Of a stretch of 64,000 bases of DNA, positions 33,896 to 43,655 are shown in pieces. The notes beneath the pieces were generated by a model. It ran no database searches. It worked only from the letters and a program-made list of their open reading frames with translations, and was not told the origin of the DNA. The stretch is taken from positions 9,513,710 through 9,577,709 of the forward strand of contig CP136062.1 in assembly GCA_032622095.1 (NCBI GenBank), written 5' to 3'. The DNA comes from Siphonodentalium dalli (Eukaryota > Mollusca > Scaphopoda > Gadilida > Siphonodentaliidae). Position 1 is the stretch's first letter. Every line of letters begins with the position of its first letter. Made by a program: the position numbers and the translations under genes.

Positions 33896-34213
33896 GCTGA
33901 AGGGGTCACTCTCACCAAAAAAAGTGCTGACGGGTACACAGGATTTTCAAAATGTGCTGAAGGGTACACAGGGTTTGAAATGTCATTCTAAAGGACATTC
34001 AGTCTTTGTATCTGCCATGATTCTGTTAGAGAATAATTGTTTACGTTCCAATGAATATCAAAATGTACTGAAAACAAACTGCTAATGGGCGCCAGACTTT
34101 CATAAACACAATTTAAGTAATGGTGTTTGTGACGAACCCTATGTACCCTTCAGCACATTTTCAAACCCTGTGTACCCTTCAGCACATTTTTTGGTGAGAG
34201 TGACCCCTTCAGC
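33896..34213 (-). mobile_element. TIR element with 9-bp target duplication, copy 2
   Basis: Same family as 5124-5451, opposite orientation. Ends GCTGAAGGGGTCACTCTCAC in inverted form; flanks GTTACTGGG (33887-33895) and GTTACTGGT (34214-34222), a 9-bp duplication with one change. On the minus strand the interior holds ATGGCAGATAC, and the frame stops after 11 codons. Confidence 0.85.
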
Positions 34214-34222
34214 GTTACTGGT

Positions 34223-34669
34223 GGTTTGTCTGCCAAGTGACGGAATTTGACATTGAGTGGATAGATTTTTTTCCAGGACCCATGACTATGTAGGAAACTT
34301 TCACAATCACCATTCAGTTTTTTAACCCTTAATATATTAAATGGGTACATAGGAATGGTCTATTATTGATTTGGAGAGGTATTAATGTGATAAAGCAGAC
34401 AACAGATAAATAGAAGTGCACAAGGAGCCCTATAGGTCAACATGACCGCGTTCGCAGATGATTGAACTAGGAGCCCTATTGATTTATACAGTATTGAGGA
34501 AATGTAAGGTATTTTGGTGAACTATTATCTTAATATTTCCTGTGGGTTAACTACTCATCAATGATGCTTTAGTAAGAAATGGTTATTAATAAATATGGTA
34601 TCTAACCTGTTACAATGCACGAGATCTAGAATATTAATTATTATAAACTACTAAGGCCAAAATAAAAAA
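34223..34669. other. No feature recognised
   Basis: AT-rich spacer. Confidence 0.35.
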
Positions 34670-34990
34670 GACATGTGTTTCTGGTGACCCGCCCGACCAT
34701 TTTAATTTTATTGATTTTGCAAAATTAGTACACATCTGATTTTATTTTCCATGTAAATTTTATTTTTTCATTTTAATGTTTTATTCAATAAAACAATAAA
34801 TTACACTTATTATAATATACTTAGTTTTATTATTTTATAGTAGGCCTACATTAAAAACAAGGAGAAACAGTCTGGTGGTAGAGCCGGTACCGGTATTCAT
34901 ATTTAGTTTGAGAAAAATAAAAAAAATTAATAAAATGAAAAGCCACCACCCACCCCTATTTTTTTCTTGCGTGTCACCAGAAACACGGTT
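34670..34990. mobile_element. Possible small TIR element
   Basis: GTGTTTCTGGTGACCCGC (34673) is matched in reverse by GCGTGTCACCAGAAACAC (34969-34986). Just inside, TTTTAATTTTATTGATTTT and AAAAATTAATAAAATGAAAA also pair loosely. About 320 bp in all. No clear target duplication. Confidence 0.55.
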
Positions 34991-35166
34991 ATATATATAT
35001 ATTTTTTGGCCTAAACTACAGTTCAAATTCCAATGATATTCACTCCATCGCTGGCTGTTAATGTTATATATGTCACCGGTGGTCAGAGATATTCCCAATG
35101 GCAATGCTGAAATGCCATAAAATGACATTGGTTGAACATTGACTCAGATTCATAGGAATAACTATT

Positions 35167-35225
35167 TGATTACTTATATTTACTAGGCCTATAGGTTTTA
35201 TTATAGTCCTAGTAAATAAGTAATC
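35167..35225. repeat. Short hairpin
   Basis: GATTACTTATATTTACTAGG pairs with CCTAGTAAATAAGTAATC, loop of about 20 nt. Confidence 0.75.
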
Positions 35226-35442
35226 ATCAGAATCTCACTCTCACTCTCAAGATTTGCAAATTGCACTTGCAGTTAAAAGTTTATATTATAATATAAAGAT
35301 TTTGACATGTTTGTCTATCGATGGAAATGTATTATAAGTTTCAAGCTTGTGCAATTAGTATAAATTCATACTAACTCGTCCGAGTTTTCGTGTTATATTT
35401 GTGATTTATTTACTACGGTATATTTTATTTACTTTTAAATGA

Positions 35443-35592
35443 ATGTTTTCATCGTATATGGCGTCCATACCAACTTGCGTTGTTATGTTAAATCTTTCGG
35501 ACCAGGAAGCGGATCAAATATATGATCATAATATTGTTGCTAAACTGAATGTATTTTGGGAAGAAAAAAAAAAATGTCAACAAAGAGAATGA
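35443..35592 (+). CDS. Possible short coding exon or micro-gene (49 codons)
   Basis: An ATG at 35443 follows an in-frame TGA and opens a frame MFSSYMASIPTCVVMLNLSD, then QEADQIYDHNIVAKLNVFWE and a lysine-rich end. The second ATG (35458) has the ATGGCGTCC context common at invertebrate first exons. Composition is more protein-like than other short frames here, with an acidic-amphipathic middle and Trp. No family is recognised and no splice donor is clear. It could be chance; the neighbouring AATGGCGTCTTTTAAGG at 35732 shows the same start-like phrase followed quickly by a stop. Confidence 0.25.
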   Translation: MFSSYMASIPTCVVMLNLSDQEADQIYDHNIVAKLNVFWEEKKKCQQRE

Positions 35593-35904
35593 GTTGATAA
35601 TTGATTTTGGTCGATTTATTAACAACAAAATAAATCTGACGTCTCTGTGGTATTGGGAGAGTAGAGAATTCGATTTAATATGACCAACAAATTTCGAAGC
35701 GGGAGCTCATAATCTATAATAAAAATGGCGTCTTTTAAGGATCAGTTGATATGCACTATCTGATATAGATCCTTTGAAACTGTTAAAAAATCACTAAAAA
35801 CAGATAAAGATCTCATATAAAAAACTATGTTATCCTCCGTATCGTCCAGATCAGATATCGTTTATGGTCTACACGCGTGCGCATTAGGTGTCGCTCCCGG
35901 ACTA

Positions 35905-36165
35905 TTTCATTGCATATATTAGTTTTTGTGTGAGTGTGTCAATTTGCAGAACTATTTTTTGTCTTGTAAACGGCCAAAACAACATAAAACAACATAAATA
36001 TTATTCAACCATGTTTGAAATAATCTGACAGACATAAACACTTAATACTTTGATTCATCTTTTAGACATTATGTTGTTTTATGGTGATTTTCAGTTCTCC
36101 AAAAAAAAATGTATAAATATATAGTTCTGCAAATGGCCGCCGAGAAACTAAAATATGCAATGAAA
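35905..36165. mobile_element. TIR (MITE-like) element, 261 bp
   Basis: Terminal inverted repeats run TTTCATTGCATAT.TTAGTTT and, further in, ATTTGCAGAACTAT. The left arm is 35905-35955 and the right arm 36118-36165. Inside, AAAACAACATAAAACAACAT pairs with ATTATGTTGTTTTATGG. The start-like ATGGCCGCC at 36133 lies inside the right arm, so it is not a gene start. Confidence 0.8.
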
Positions 36166-36927
36166 ATGTTTTATTTATGTTCTCGCATGTTCTTGTACAT
36201 ATTGTATATACTTGATGCCGATTTTGTATATATAAGTTATGCTATTAAATCTCCATATGTATCTGTCGTGTTATGAGAATAAATCATTGCATTGCAGACA
36301 TTCATGATAGTAAACTGAGCGCATACACTATACATGTAGTTGTGTTCATAAGCTAGATAATGCAGTGTGTTTGTTGCAAGTATTTCCTGTCAAACTCCCC
36401 AATGACCAGCCTTGAAAATTGTTGTTTTTATTTTGTTGAAAACAATTTTTTACATAATTAGTGAGGGAGAACATGTCTTCTTGTGGTACTATAGCATACG
36501 TTGGTTATACATGATAACGATTTGTTCCTTCAGTTTGAAATTGAGATTTTAAATTTGGTTTTACTTGACTTACCTGAATATCCTCGATTTAACAACCCCC
36601 AATCGTGTACAATTATGATGAAACCAAGCGTCAGAGATAATAGCAAGAAGAAAGTTCTTTCATTCGTCGTCCGTAAACACCAGCAAAGCATGTTTTATAT
36701 ATTCACGTGATAGGTTCTACTACTGCTATACTTATAATATAATCGAGGACACACAATCAATACAATAACCATAGGCAGTCGCGTAATGGGTGAGTTGGTT
36801 CGGTCTAAAGACCGACAACAATACATGCTGACAGGTATAGAATTGATTGTACGAAGATTCAAAGGGGGGCTGTACCCTAAACCGGGCATTTACGGGACTA
36901 TTTCTTTTTATACTCAACAGAATATAA
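36166..36927. other. No gene recognised
   Basis: AT-rich DNA. A 69-codon frame at 36501-36710 has no recognisable domain and is not called. Confidence 0.35.
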
Positions 36928-36993
36928 GCCACGAAATAACTAATTCGTGGCCACGAAATAACTAATTCATGGCCACGAAATAACTAATCGTGA
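36928..36993. repeat. Array of TTCGTGGCCACGAA palindromes
   Basis: GCCACGAAATAACTAATTCG is repeated with a period of about 25 bp, three times, each centred on TGGCCA. The same unit forms the array at 41862-42138. Confidence 0.9.
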
Positions 36994-37200
36994 TATACGA
37001 TCGTCAGTCCCATTGTTGTAATGGAATCGTCTCAGTCCGGTGATAAATGGTTCAGCCGACTTGGTATACCTATACAACTGCCGACTGCGCGACAGAGTTC
37101 AGTCCCCTCACTACGCTGGTATGAACACTGCCATCGCGAATACACATTTGTGACCCGCCATATCAAATCCAGTCGTAAGTCGGGATTTTTTTACCCTGTG

Positions 37201-37267
37201 CCAATGCATTCTCTTATATATGCGAGTCGACCATAGGTCGCCTCGCATATATAAGAGAATGCATTGG
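37201..37267. mobile_element. Near-perfect 67-bp hairpin of the CCAATGCATTCTCTT family
   Basis: A 26-bp perfect stem (CCAATGCATTCTCTTATATA..) is extended by CGACC/GGTCG pairing, leaving a 3-nt loop. It is the least diverged copy of the family in the window. Confidence 0.88.
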
Positions 37268-37519
37268 CCTAACAATTTTGTACAATTTTAATAATTTTTT
37301 CTTGTATTCTTTAACAATTTTATAATTTCACCCATACAGAGCCCCAGACAAACATGAGCAGACGACACTCTTCTATATGCTTCTATATATGTGTGGGGCT
37401 CCCTGCAGGGTAATGGATGTTTATTTATTTTATGTCCTAATGTGATTTGGTTGTAGTTGTACACCATCTTGGCATGAGCCACGGCGATATGAGATAAAGG
37501 GTGTTGTAGCCTTGTAGGG

Positions 37520-38040
37520 TGGCCCGTAAAACAAATTAAGTAATCACCCTTTCACCAAACCGATCCAAAGTTGACGCCGTCCAGGGGGTGGGGTCACATA
37601 TGGCACCCACGACATTCAGTATATCTTGGGGGCACCCTACAACACCCATTATACCACATCAAACGGTTAAGGGGCCGAGAAATTGTATATATAGGTGCCA
37701 TATTTGAACTCATCTGGGCGGCCACTTTATTCGACCTAAAATGGGGGGAATTGCATGGGTACCATATATGGACCCCTCTGATCAGTTATCATTTTCGCTC
37801 GAGGTGGGCTGAAGGTGTGAAAAATTAGCTTGCTTTGCGAGCCACCGTACAACACCCTTTATTTGATCTATATCGTTCAAGTGGCCGAGAACTAATGTGT
37901 ACCCTATTTTACCCCTTATGAGCTGCGACCGTTTTGGATCGGATATGGTTGAAAGGAGTGAATATTTATAAGTTTGTTTTTGGGGCCACCCTACAAAACC
38001 CCTTATTTGACTTAAATCGGTCAATAGGCCGAGAGAAATG
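37520..38040. repeat. Degenerate tandem repeat, about 180-bp units
   Basis: The line CACCCTACAACACCC followed by TAAATCGGTCAAGTGGCCGAGA recurs near 37629, 37850 and 37984, each followed by a TACCATAT or TCATTC..GACCCCT line. Confidence 0.6.
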
Positions 38041-38044
38041 TCAT

Positions 38045-39535
38045 TCCCATTCGACCCCTTGTGGCAACAAGACAGTCAATGACTGTGGGGTCGCCCACCA
38101 GACTGCAAAGACTGATAAGACTGGGACTCTGGAGACCAAAACAGTCAGCACTTTCATAATCACTTTAAAAGAAGTAGATTTAAACAGGATATGTGGCTAG
38201 AGAGACTTCAAGTATGTAGCTTGGTAAAAATCCACCTTGAAATTGCCAACTGTACACTACTGATCACCCCCCTCCTCCAGCTCAACAAGTCCCCTCCCGA
38301 CCGGGATCCTGACTCCCAAGTCTTAGGTTGGAATTTCACAACCGACACCTCAAACTTTCTCAATTGTTGGAAATTTCCAATCTCACAAGCGCCTTTTTCT
38401 AAAACCATTTAAACATGTTTGAAGCCCAATTATCCATGGACCCAAAACACAATACATGTATGTCAGACCAATCAGTCAGGTGGTTCCAAGGTAGATGTTT
38501 TAATGAATTTGGTATTTCGATGATTTTATTAGACACAAAAGTGTTAACTCCCCATAGCCTGCCATTTCTTGACAGGTTGACCTCATTTTAACAAATCTGA
38601 ATCTCAGTCACTAAAGGATCCTCCTGATTCCTCCATACTATATGTAAGCTAAATAGTCCAAACTCTCTTGAGAAGACATTTTAAGAATTACTATACAGAC
38701 ATATAGTTATGTCCCTGGTCCCACCCTATTTAACCTGGTGACCCCATCTGAATAAATTTGAATCCCAGACACCAAAGAACCCTTCATACATATCATAAAT
38801 ATCAGTCAAATAGACCTGATGGTCCTTGTGAAGGAAGCATATTAAGAGGGAAACTGTCCGTCGCTTGGCCCCTATTTGACCAGGTGACCCCATTAAAAAA
38901 ATCTGAATTGCAGTCAAGGAAGAACATTCCATTCTATATAAGCCAACTAGTTCTTGCAAACATATTTTAAGAATTACTATGTAGTGAAATAGTTAAGTCT
39001 CTTGCTCTGCCCTTATTTGACTTTGTGATCCCATTTTCACAAATCTGATAAGGATAAAAATTAAGTTCCCCAGTTGAAGTTGGTGGCTTGGCCGACTTGA
39101 GCGATGTGCAATTGTTGGATTGTACACTGTTTGAATCTCGCGCCAAGTTGTGACCCTTGAGCAAGGTCGCTCGTACTGTGTCTGCTTTGTACCACCCATG
39201 CATTACAAGGGTACCTGATAATGAGCAGTGAAAGATCTTGTCAGTATGCTAGCCATATGGTATCCTCGCATACTCCCGGCTGTACCTCCCCCTGTCCCCG
39301 GGGAGCAGTAGATGGTTACTGAATGTTCAGGCTCATCAGGGTAATAATTGTAAAACTTTGAGCGCTTTGGGCCTCATGGGAAAGGCGCTTTACAAATGCT
39401 ATACATTATTATTATATTCACCCATTGGGCACCTCATTTATGAATTTTATCTTCTGCAAATTATGGATATAGAAACTTCCTAGAAGGGAAATTTAACTAA
39501 CAATGTAAATTTGATACTATAGATACTTCCCAGAA
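38045..39535. repeat. Dispersed repeat shared with 48385-49300 and 61335-61520
   Basis: Starts AACAAGACAGTCAATGACTG, then GTCGCCCACCAGACT, GACTGGGACTCTGGAGAC, AGTAGATTTAAACAGG and GAAATTGCCAACTGTACACT; the same order is at 48385-48570 and in part at 61335-61410. Around 38700-39010 it has CCCTATTTGACCAGGTGACC lines in two or three diverged units, related to the 41215 family. Confidence 0.7.
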
Positions 39536-39539
39536 GATG

Positions 39540-40530
39540 AGGCCTAAGCAGAATGAGGTCGCCAGAGGGTGAATTTGGTGATGCTAGCCTGATTTGCGGT
39601 ATAGCATCACAAAAAGCGTGTCTGTTCCTACATTGTGCATGCCTGGCCTCAAGCAACACACTGTATTATACAACAAGCCTTGAAATAGTGTGATAGTGTG
39701 TCTGTCATTTGCAGAATGAGGTCCCCAGAGGGTGAATTTAGTGACGCTAAATTCACCATCTGGGGACCTCATTCTGATAAGGCCCTCAACTGCTATGGAA
39801 GACCTAGAATAAAATTGAATTTCCCCAGTTGAAGTTGGTGATGTTCACCCATTGGGCCCCTCAATTATGAATTTTATCTTCTGCAAATTAGGGGATATAG
39901 AAACTTCCTAGAAGGGAAATTTAACTAACAACAATGTAAATTTGATACTATAGATACTTCCCAGAAGATGAGGCCTAAGCAGAATGAGGTCTCCAAATGG
40001 TGAATTTGGTGATGCTAGCCCGCTGTGTGGGATAGCATCACTAAAAGCATGTCTGTTCCTACATTGTGCATGTCTGGCCTCAATCAACACACTGTATTAT
40101 ACAATCAAGCCTTGAGATAGTCTGACTGTTATTTGCAGAATGAGGTCCCCAGAGGATGAATTTAGTGACGCTATCCTGCACAGCGGGCTAGTATCACTAA
40201 ATTCACCCTCTGGGGACCTCATTCTGATAAGGCCCTCAAATGCTATGGAAGACCTAGAATAAGATTGAAGTTCCCCAGTTGAAATTGGTGATGTTCACCC
40301 ATTGGGCACCTCAATCATGAATTTTATCTTCTGCAAATTAAAGGATATGTACAGAAACTTCCTAGAAGGGAAATTTAACTAACAACAATGTAAATTTCAT
40401 ACTATAGATACTTCCCAGAAGATGAGGCCTAAGCAGAATAAGGTTCTCAGAGGGTGTATTTGGTTATGCTAGCCTGCTGTGTGGAGCAACATGAATTCAC
40501 CCTCTGGGAACCTCATTCTACAAATGCCAG
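39540..40530. repeat. Tandem array, about 440-bp units with internal hairpins
   Basis: GATGAGGCCTAAGCAGAAT recurs at 39535, 39966 and 40422. Each unit holds ATTTTATCTTCTGCAAATTA, GAAACTTCCTAGAAGGGAAA and ACTATAGATACTTCCCAGAA. Between units lie hairpins made of GCAGAATGAGGTCCCCAGAG and its complement: 39713-39780 (tight), 40136-40230 and 40430-40522. A solo copy of the hairpin is at 49203-49295. Confidence 0.85.
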
Positions 40531-40885
40531 ACACTCTTGGAGAAAATGAAATTAAGCTGATTTTAATGACCACTGAGTGATAATGTAAACAACAAGGGTG
40601 CTTCATTGATAACACCATTAATCTCATTTAAATTATGAATGACATGAATACACTCCCTGGGGAGCCTATAGCTACAGAAGTTCTCTTATCTCTCTATCTG
40701 CCCTGCCATGTGTCATGTCTGTCAGTTCATGTTTTTTAATTTATTTAAATAAAAAATACTTTATTTACCTGTGAGTTAGGAGGTGAGATAGGGTGGAATG
40801 CTGTTGGTTGGGGACAGGGTGGGGTTCTGGGTCATGTGGGGTGATATATTTGTTTTGTATGTTAAATTGATCAAGGAGTTCCTAA
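40531..40885. other. No feature recognised
   Basis: AT-rich spacer. Confidence 0.35.
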
Positions 40886-41105
40886 ATTTTTTTTTATTTT
40901 TTGGGGAATTATGGCCATAACTCTGTTAAAATATATCGGATCAAACCCATATTTTAACTTGATCTGTATATAAGTGTCAAAAATTCATATACCAAATTTG
41001 GTGTTGATCAGATGAAAAATGTTTGAGTAATCCTGTCTTGGATGAATTCTATATCAAAACAAGAGTGGAAGGGGTTAAATAAACAATACCAAAATCCATA
41101 CAGAT
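40886..41105 (+). repeat. Dispersed repeat of the 'ATCAAACCCATATTCGAAC' family
   Basis: CATAACTCTGTTAAAATATA, CGGATCAAACCCATATTTTA, ACTTGATCTGTATA and ATACCAAATTTGGTGTTGAT. Related copies at 49990-50345 and 53630-54135. Confidence 0.7.
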
Positions 41106-41214
41106 GAAGAACATGCTAAGAAAAATCTAGGTAAGAAATATGAGACTGTGATGTGTTCTAAACAAAAATTAAAGGTCAAAATGCGAAAATTAAATTTTTT
41201 GTTTTTAAAGTTTT

Positions 41215-41765
41215 GTCCCTAGCTCTGCCCCTATTTGACCCAGTGACCCCATTTGAACAAATCTGAACCCCAGTCACCCAAGGTATCTCTGTACCAAATA
41301 TAAGCTAAATCGGCCAAATATTTTTTTAGAAGAAGTCATTGTAAGAATTACTATGAGTTATGGCCCTGGTTTCTCAACTAATTGACCGGGTGACCTCATT
41401 TGAACAAATCTGAACACCAGTCACCCAAGGACCCTCCATACCAAATATTAGCTAAATCGGCACAATGGTTATGGACAAGAAGTTGTTGTAAGAATTACTA
41501 TGGAGGAATAGAGTTATGGCCCTGGTTTCGCAAATATTTGACCCAGTGACCTCATTTGAACAAATCTGAATGAGAGTCACCTAGGGAATATCCACACCAA
41601 GTATAAACCAATTCGGCATGATGGTTTCAGAGGAGAAGATGTTTTTTAAAAAGTTGACGGACGGACGGACGGACAGACGGCTAGACAGACGCACGGACGG
41701 ACGGACGACGGACGAGGAGTGATGACTATTGCTCCACCGGAGACTTCGTCTCAGGTGAGCTAAAA
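41215..41765 (+). repeat. Dispersed repeat with GACGG tail and GGTGAGCTAAAA end
   Basis: About three units of GAGTTATGGCCCTGGTTTC, TTTGACCCAGTGACCTCATT, GAACAAATCTGAA..CCAGTC and ACCAAATATAAGCTAAATCG, ending in an ACGG-rich tract (41657-41715), CTCCACCGGAGACTTCGTCT and CAGGTGAGCTAAAA. Copies ending the same way: 55004-55360, 62260-62590. Confidence 0.85.
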
Positions 41766-41861
41766 ACTAATGAATATTCAGTTTGTCTTGGAGCCACATA
41801 ACCCGAGTTTCCAAGTGTAACCAGTCGCCGTAAATGTATCTGGATATATGCAATGGTCAAT

Positions 41862-42175
41862 CAGTTATTTCGTGGCCACGAATTAGTATTTCATGGCCAC
41901 GAATTAGTTATTTCGTGGCCACGAATTGGTATTTCCTGGCTACGAATTAGTATTTCCTGTCCACGAAAATAATTATTTCGTGGCCACGAATCAATTATTT
42001 CGTGGCCACGAAATAAAAAAAAAAATTCCCATGTCCTAAACCAGCCACCGTACGTTACACCAATGCCATTGTCGGTCATATTCGGCACACAAATACTATT
42101 TCTTGGCCACGAATTAGTTATTTCGTGGCCACGAAATAAAAAAAAAATTCCCATGTCCTAAACCAGCCACCGTAG
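41862..42175. repeat. Array of TTTCGTGGCCACGAA palindromes with duplicated flank
   Basis: Six or seven units of TTATTTCGTGGCCACGAATT fill 41867-42012, some with decayed centres. The following phrase TTCCCATGTCCTAAACCAGC, preceded by an A run, appears at 42028 and again at 42150, with a further two palindromes between (42110-42138). The spacing of about 124 bp shows a tandem duplication of palindrome plus flank. Confidence 0.88.
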
Positions 42176-42339
42176 TTGAGGCTCCAACACTCGATCAATT
42201 CAAAATATACATAGACTCATTCTTCTATTATATAAAATACGAGTTCGACGACAAGTAATATGTTAAAGTGACTCACAAGTAAATATCGAATGACGATACA
42301 TATATTTGTAAACAAGCATTGCAAATAATGGTATTGGGA

Positions 42340-42620
42340 AGAAAAGTCCCAAGACTTGTTCCGTATTATGATGGATGATGATGATGATATGATTGATAGA
42401 ACAAACCACTATTATGATGATCGTGTCGTTATTTGTTTAAAATACGTATCAATTGACATATACGCACCCGTTCCCTCATTAAATTCAACATATTTCGATC
42501 ATTTTAGGGGACCTCCGCGAATTGTCACAACCGGGAAAATCCATTATCTATAAATAAAACGCCCAGCGAACCATAGCTATCTAGAATCTCTAGGACAGTA
42601 TACACCCGAGGGCGTTGATA
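42340..42620 (+). repeat. Diverged repeat shared with 57630-57830
   Basis: GATAGAACAAACCACTATTAT, GTTTAAAATACGTATCAATT, GACATATACGCACCCGTTCC and GGGACCT.CGC match TAGAACAAGCCACTTTTAT, TCAATTGAGATATACATACA and ATGGGACCTACGCAAATGGG at 57628-57765. Confidence 0.6.
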
Positions 42621-42762
42621 ACAAGAAAACCATAGTCATAAATGGTAACGCCCTCAAGATCATATTATTAGCAATATATACAATATAACAACTTTAATGT
42701 GGTGATTGTGAAAAATCTGTATATAGGAAACGCTATGGGGGGCCAAATTCACATTTATTAAT

Positions 42763-42824
42763 AATTGCGCTGAAGCGGAATTCAATTGCGCTGAAGCGCA
42801 ATCCAATTGCGCTGAAGCGCAATT
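42763..42824. repeat. Array of three AATTGCGCTGAAGCGCAATT near-palindromes
   Basis: Units at 42763, 42784 and 42805, period 21. The left flank CACATTTATTAATAATTGCG is almost identical to that of the array at 33516, so both belong to one family with different palindrome cores. Confidence 0.92.
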
Positions 42825-43299
42825 CAATTCAAGAAAATTAACTGGTATCGCATCGCAATTTGCTACCCAAATTTGGATAATAGCTATGCAATTTGGTATG
42901 AATTTTATATGATTTCAGAACAATGCTATCTAATTATGTCATTATGAGGTTATTTGCTAATCAAAATTTCAAAAGTAATTTGCTCCCTGAATAGGTGGGT
43001 TATTCCATTATCATAAATTCATATGCGATACCAACCAATTGCATGCGCTTCAGACTGCTTCCTTGCCTCTTATAATGAGTATTATGAGTTAACTAAAGAC
43101 AGTAAACAATCATGAGAGCACCCCTACCTTTTACATTAAGGGCTGAGAGGATAATATAAAATGATTTATGGACTGAGTCATTTTATATTCGTTTAAAACC
43201 ACATCTCAGAAAATTCTTTAGAAGTCTTCAGTCACATACAGAAGGAATAGAGGCAAGGAGACTAAGTTTCCCCTGCCGCACCACATAATAGCGTTCCCT
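42825..43299. other. No feature recognised
   Basis: AT-rich spacer. Confidence 0.35.
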
Positions 43300-43655
43300 T
43301 CAGGGCGACTCACAAAACATTTCCTTCTGTTTTAGTCGGTGTGACTCTCGATAGCATTACCTTATGTATTAGTCGGGGTAACTTGCGACACCGGTACCGT
43401 CTGTTTTAGTCGGGGCAACTCATGATAGCATTATAATCTGTATGAATCGGGCCGACTCGTGATAGCATGCCTTCTGTATTAATCAGGGGGACTCACAAGC
43501 ATATTTCCTTCTGTTTTAGTCGGTGCTACTCGTGATAGCATTACATTCTCTATTATGTTCTCTATAAATCGTGGAGACTCGCAATAGCATTACCTTCTGT
43601 ATGTATTAGTCGGGGTGCATGACTTGCAATACCTGTACCTTCTGTTTTGTCCGGT
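43300..43655. repeat. Minisatellite, about 52-bp units, roughly seven copies
   Basis: CCTTCTGTTTTAGTCGG.G.GACTCGTGATAGCATTA recurs with variation (YTTCTGTWTTAGTCGGGG and CTCGYGATAGCATTA). Copies start near 43300, 43325, 43400, 43440, 43490, 43520 and 43590. Confidence 0.85.

Noticed and set aside
36133-36291. ATGGCCGCC start with a 50-codon frame
   Set aside because: The start lies in the right terminal repeat of a 261-bp element and the frame soon becomes Tyr/Ile-rich.
41657-41715. GACGGACGG tract as an independent microsatellite
   Set aside because: It is a regular part of the dispersed family ending GGTGAGCTAAAA and recurs at 55290 and 62520.
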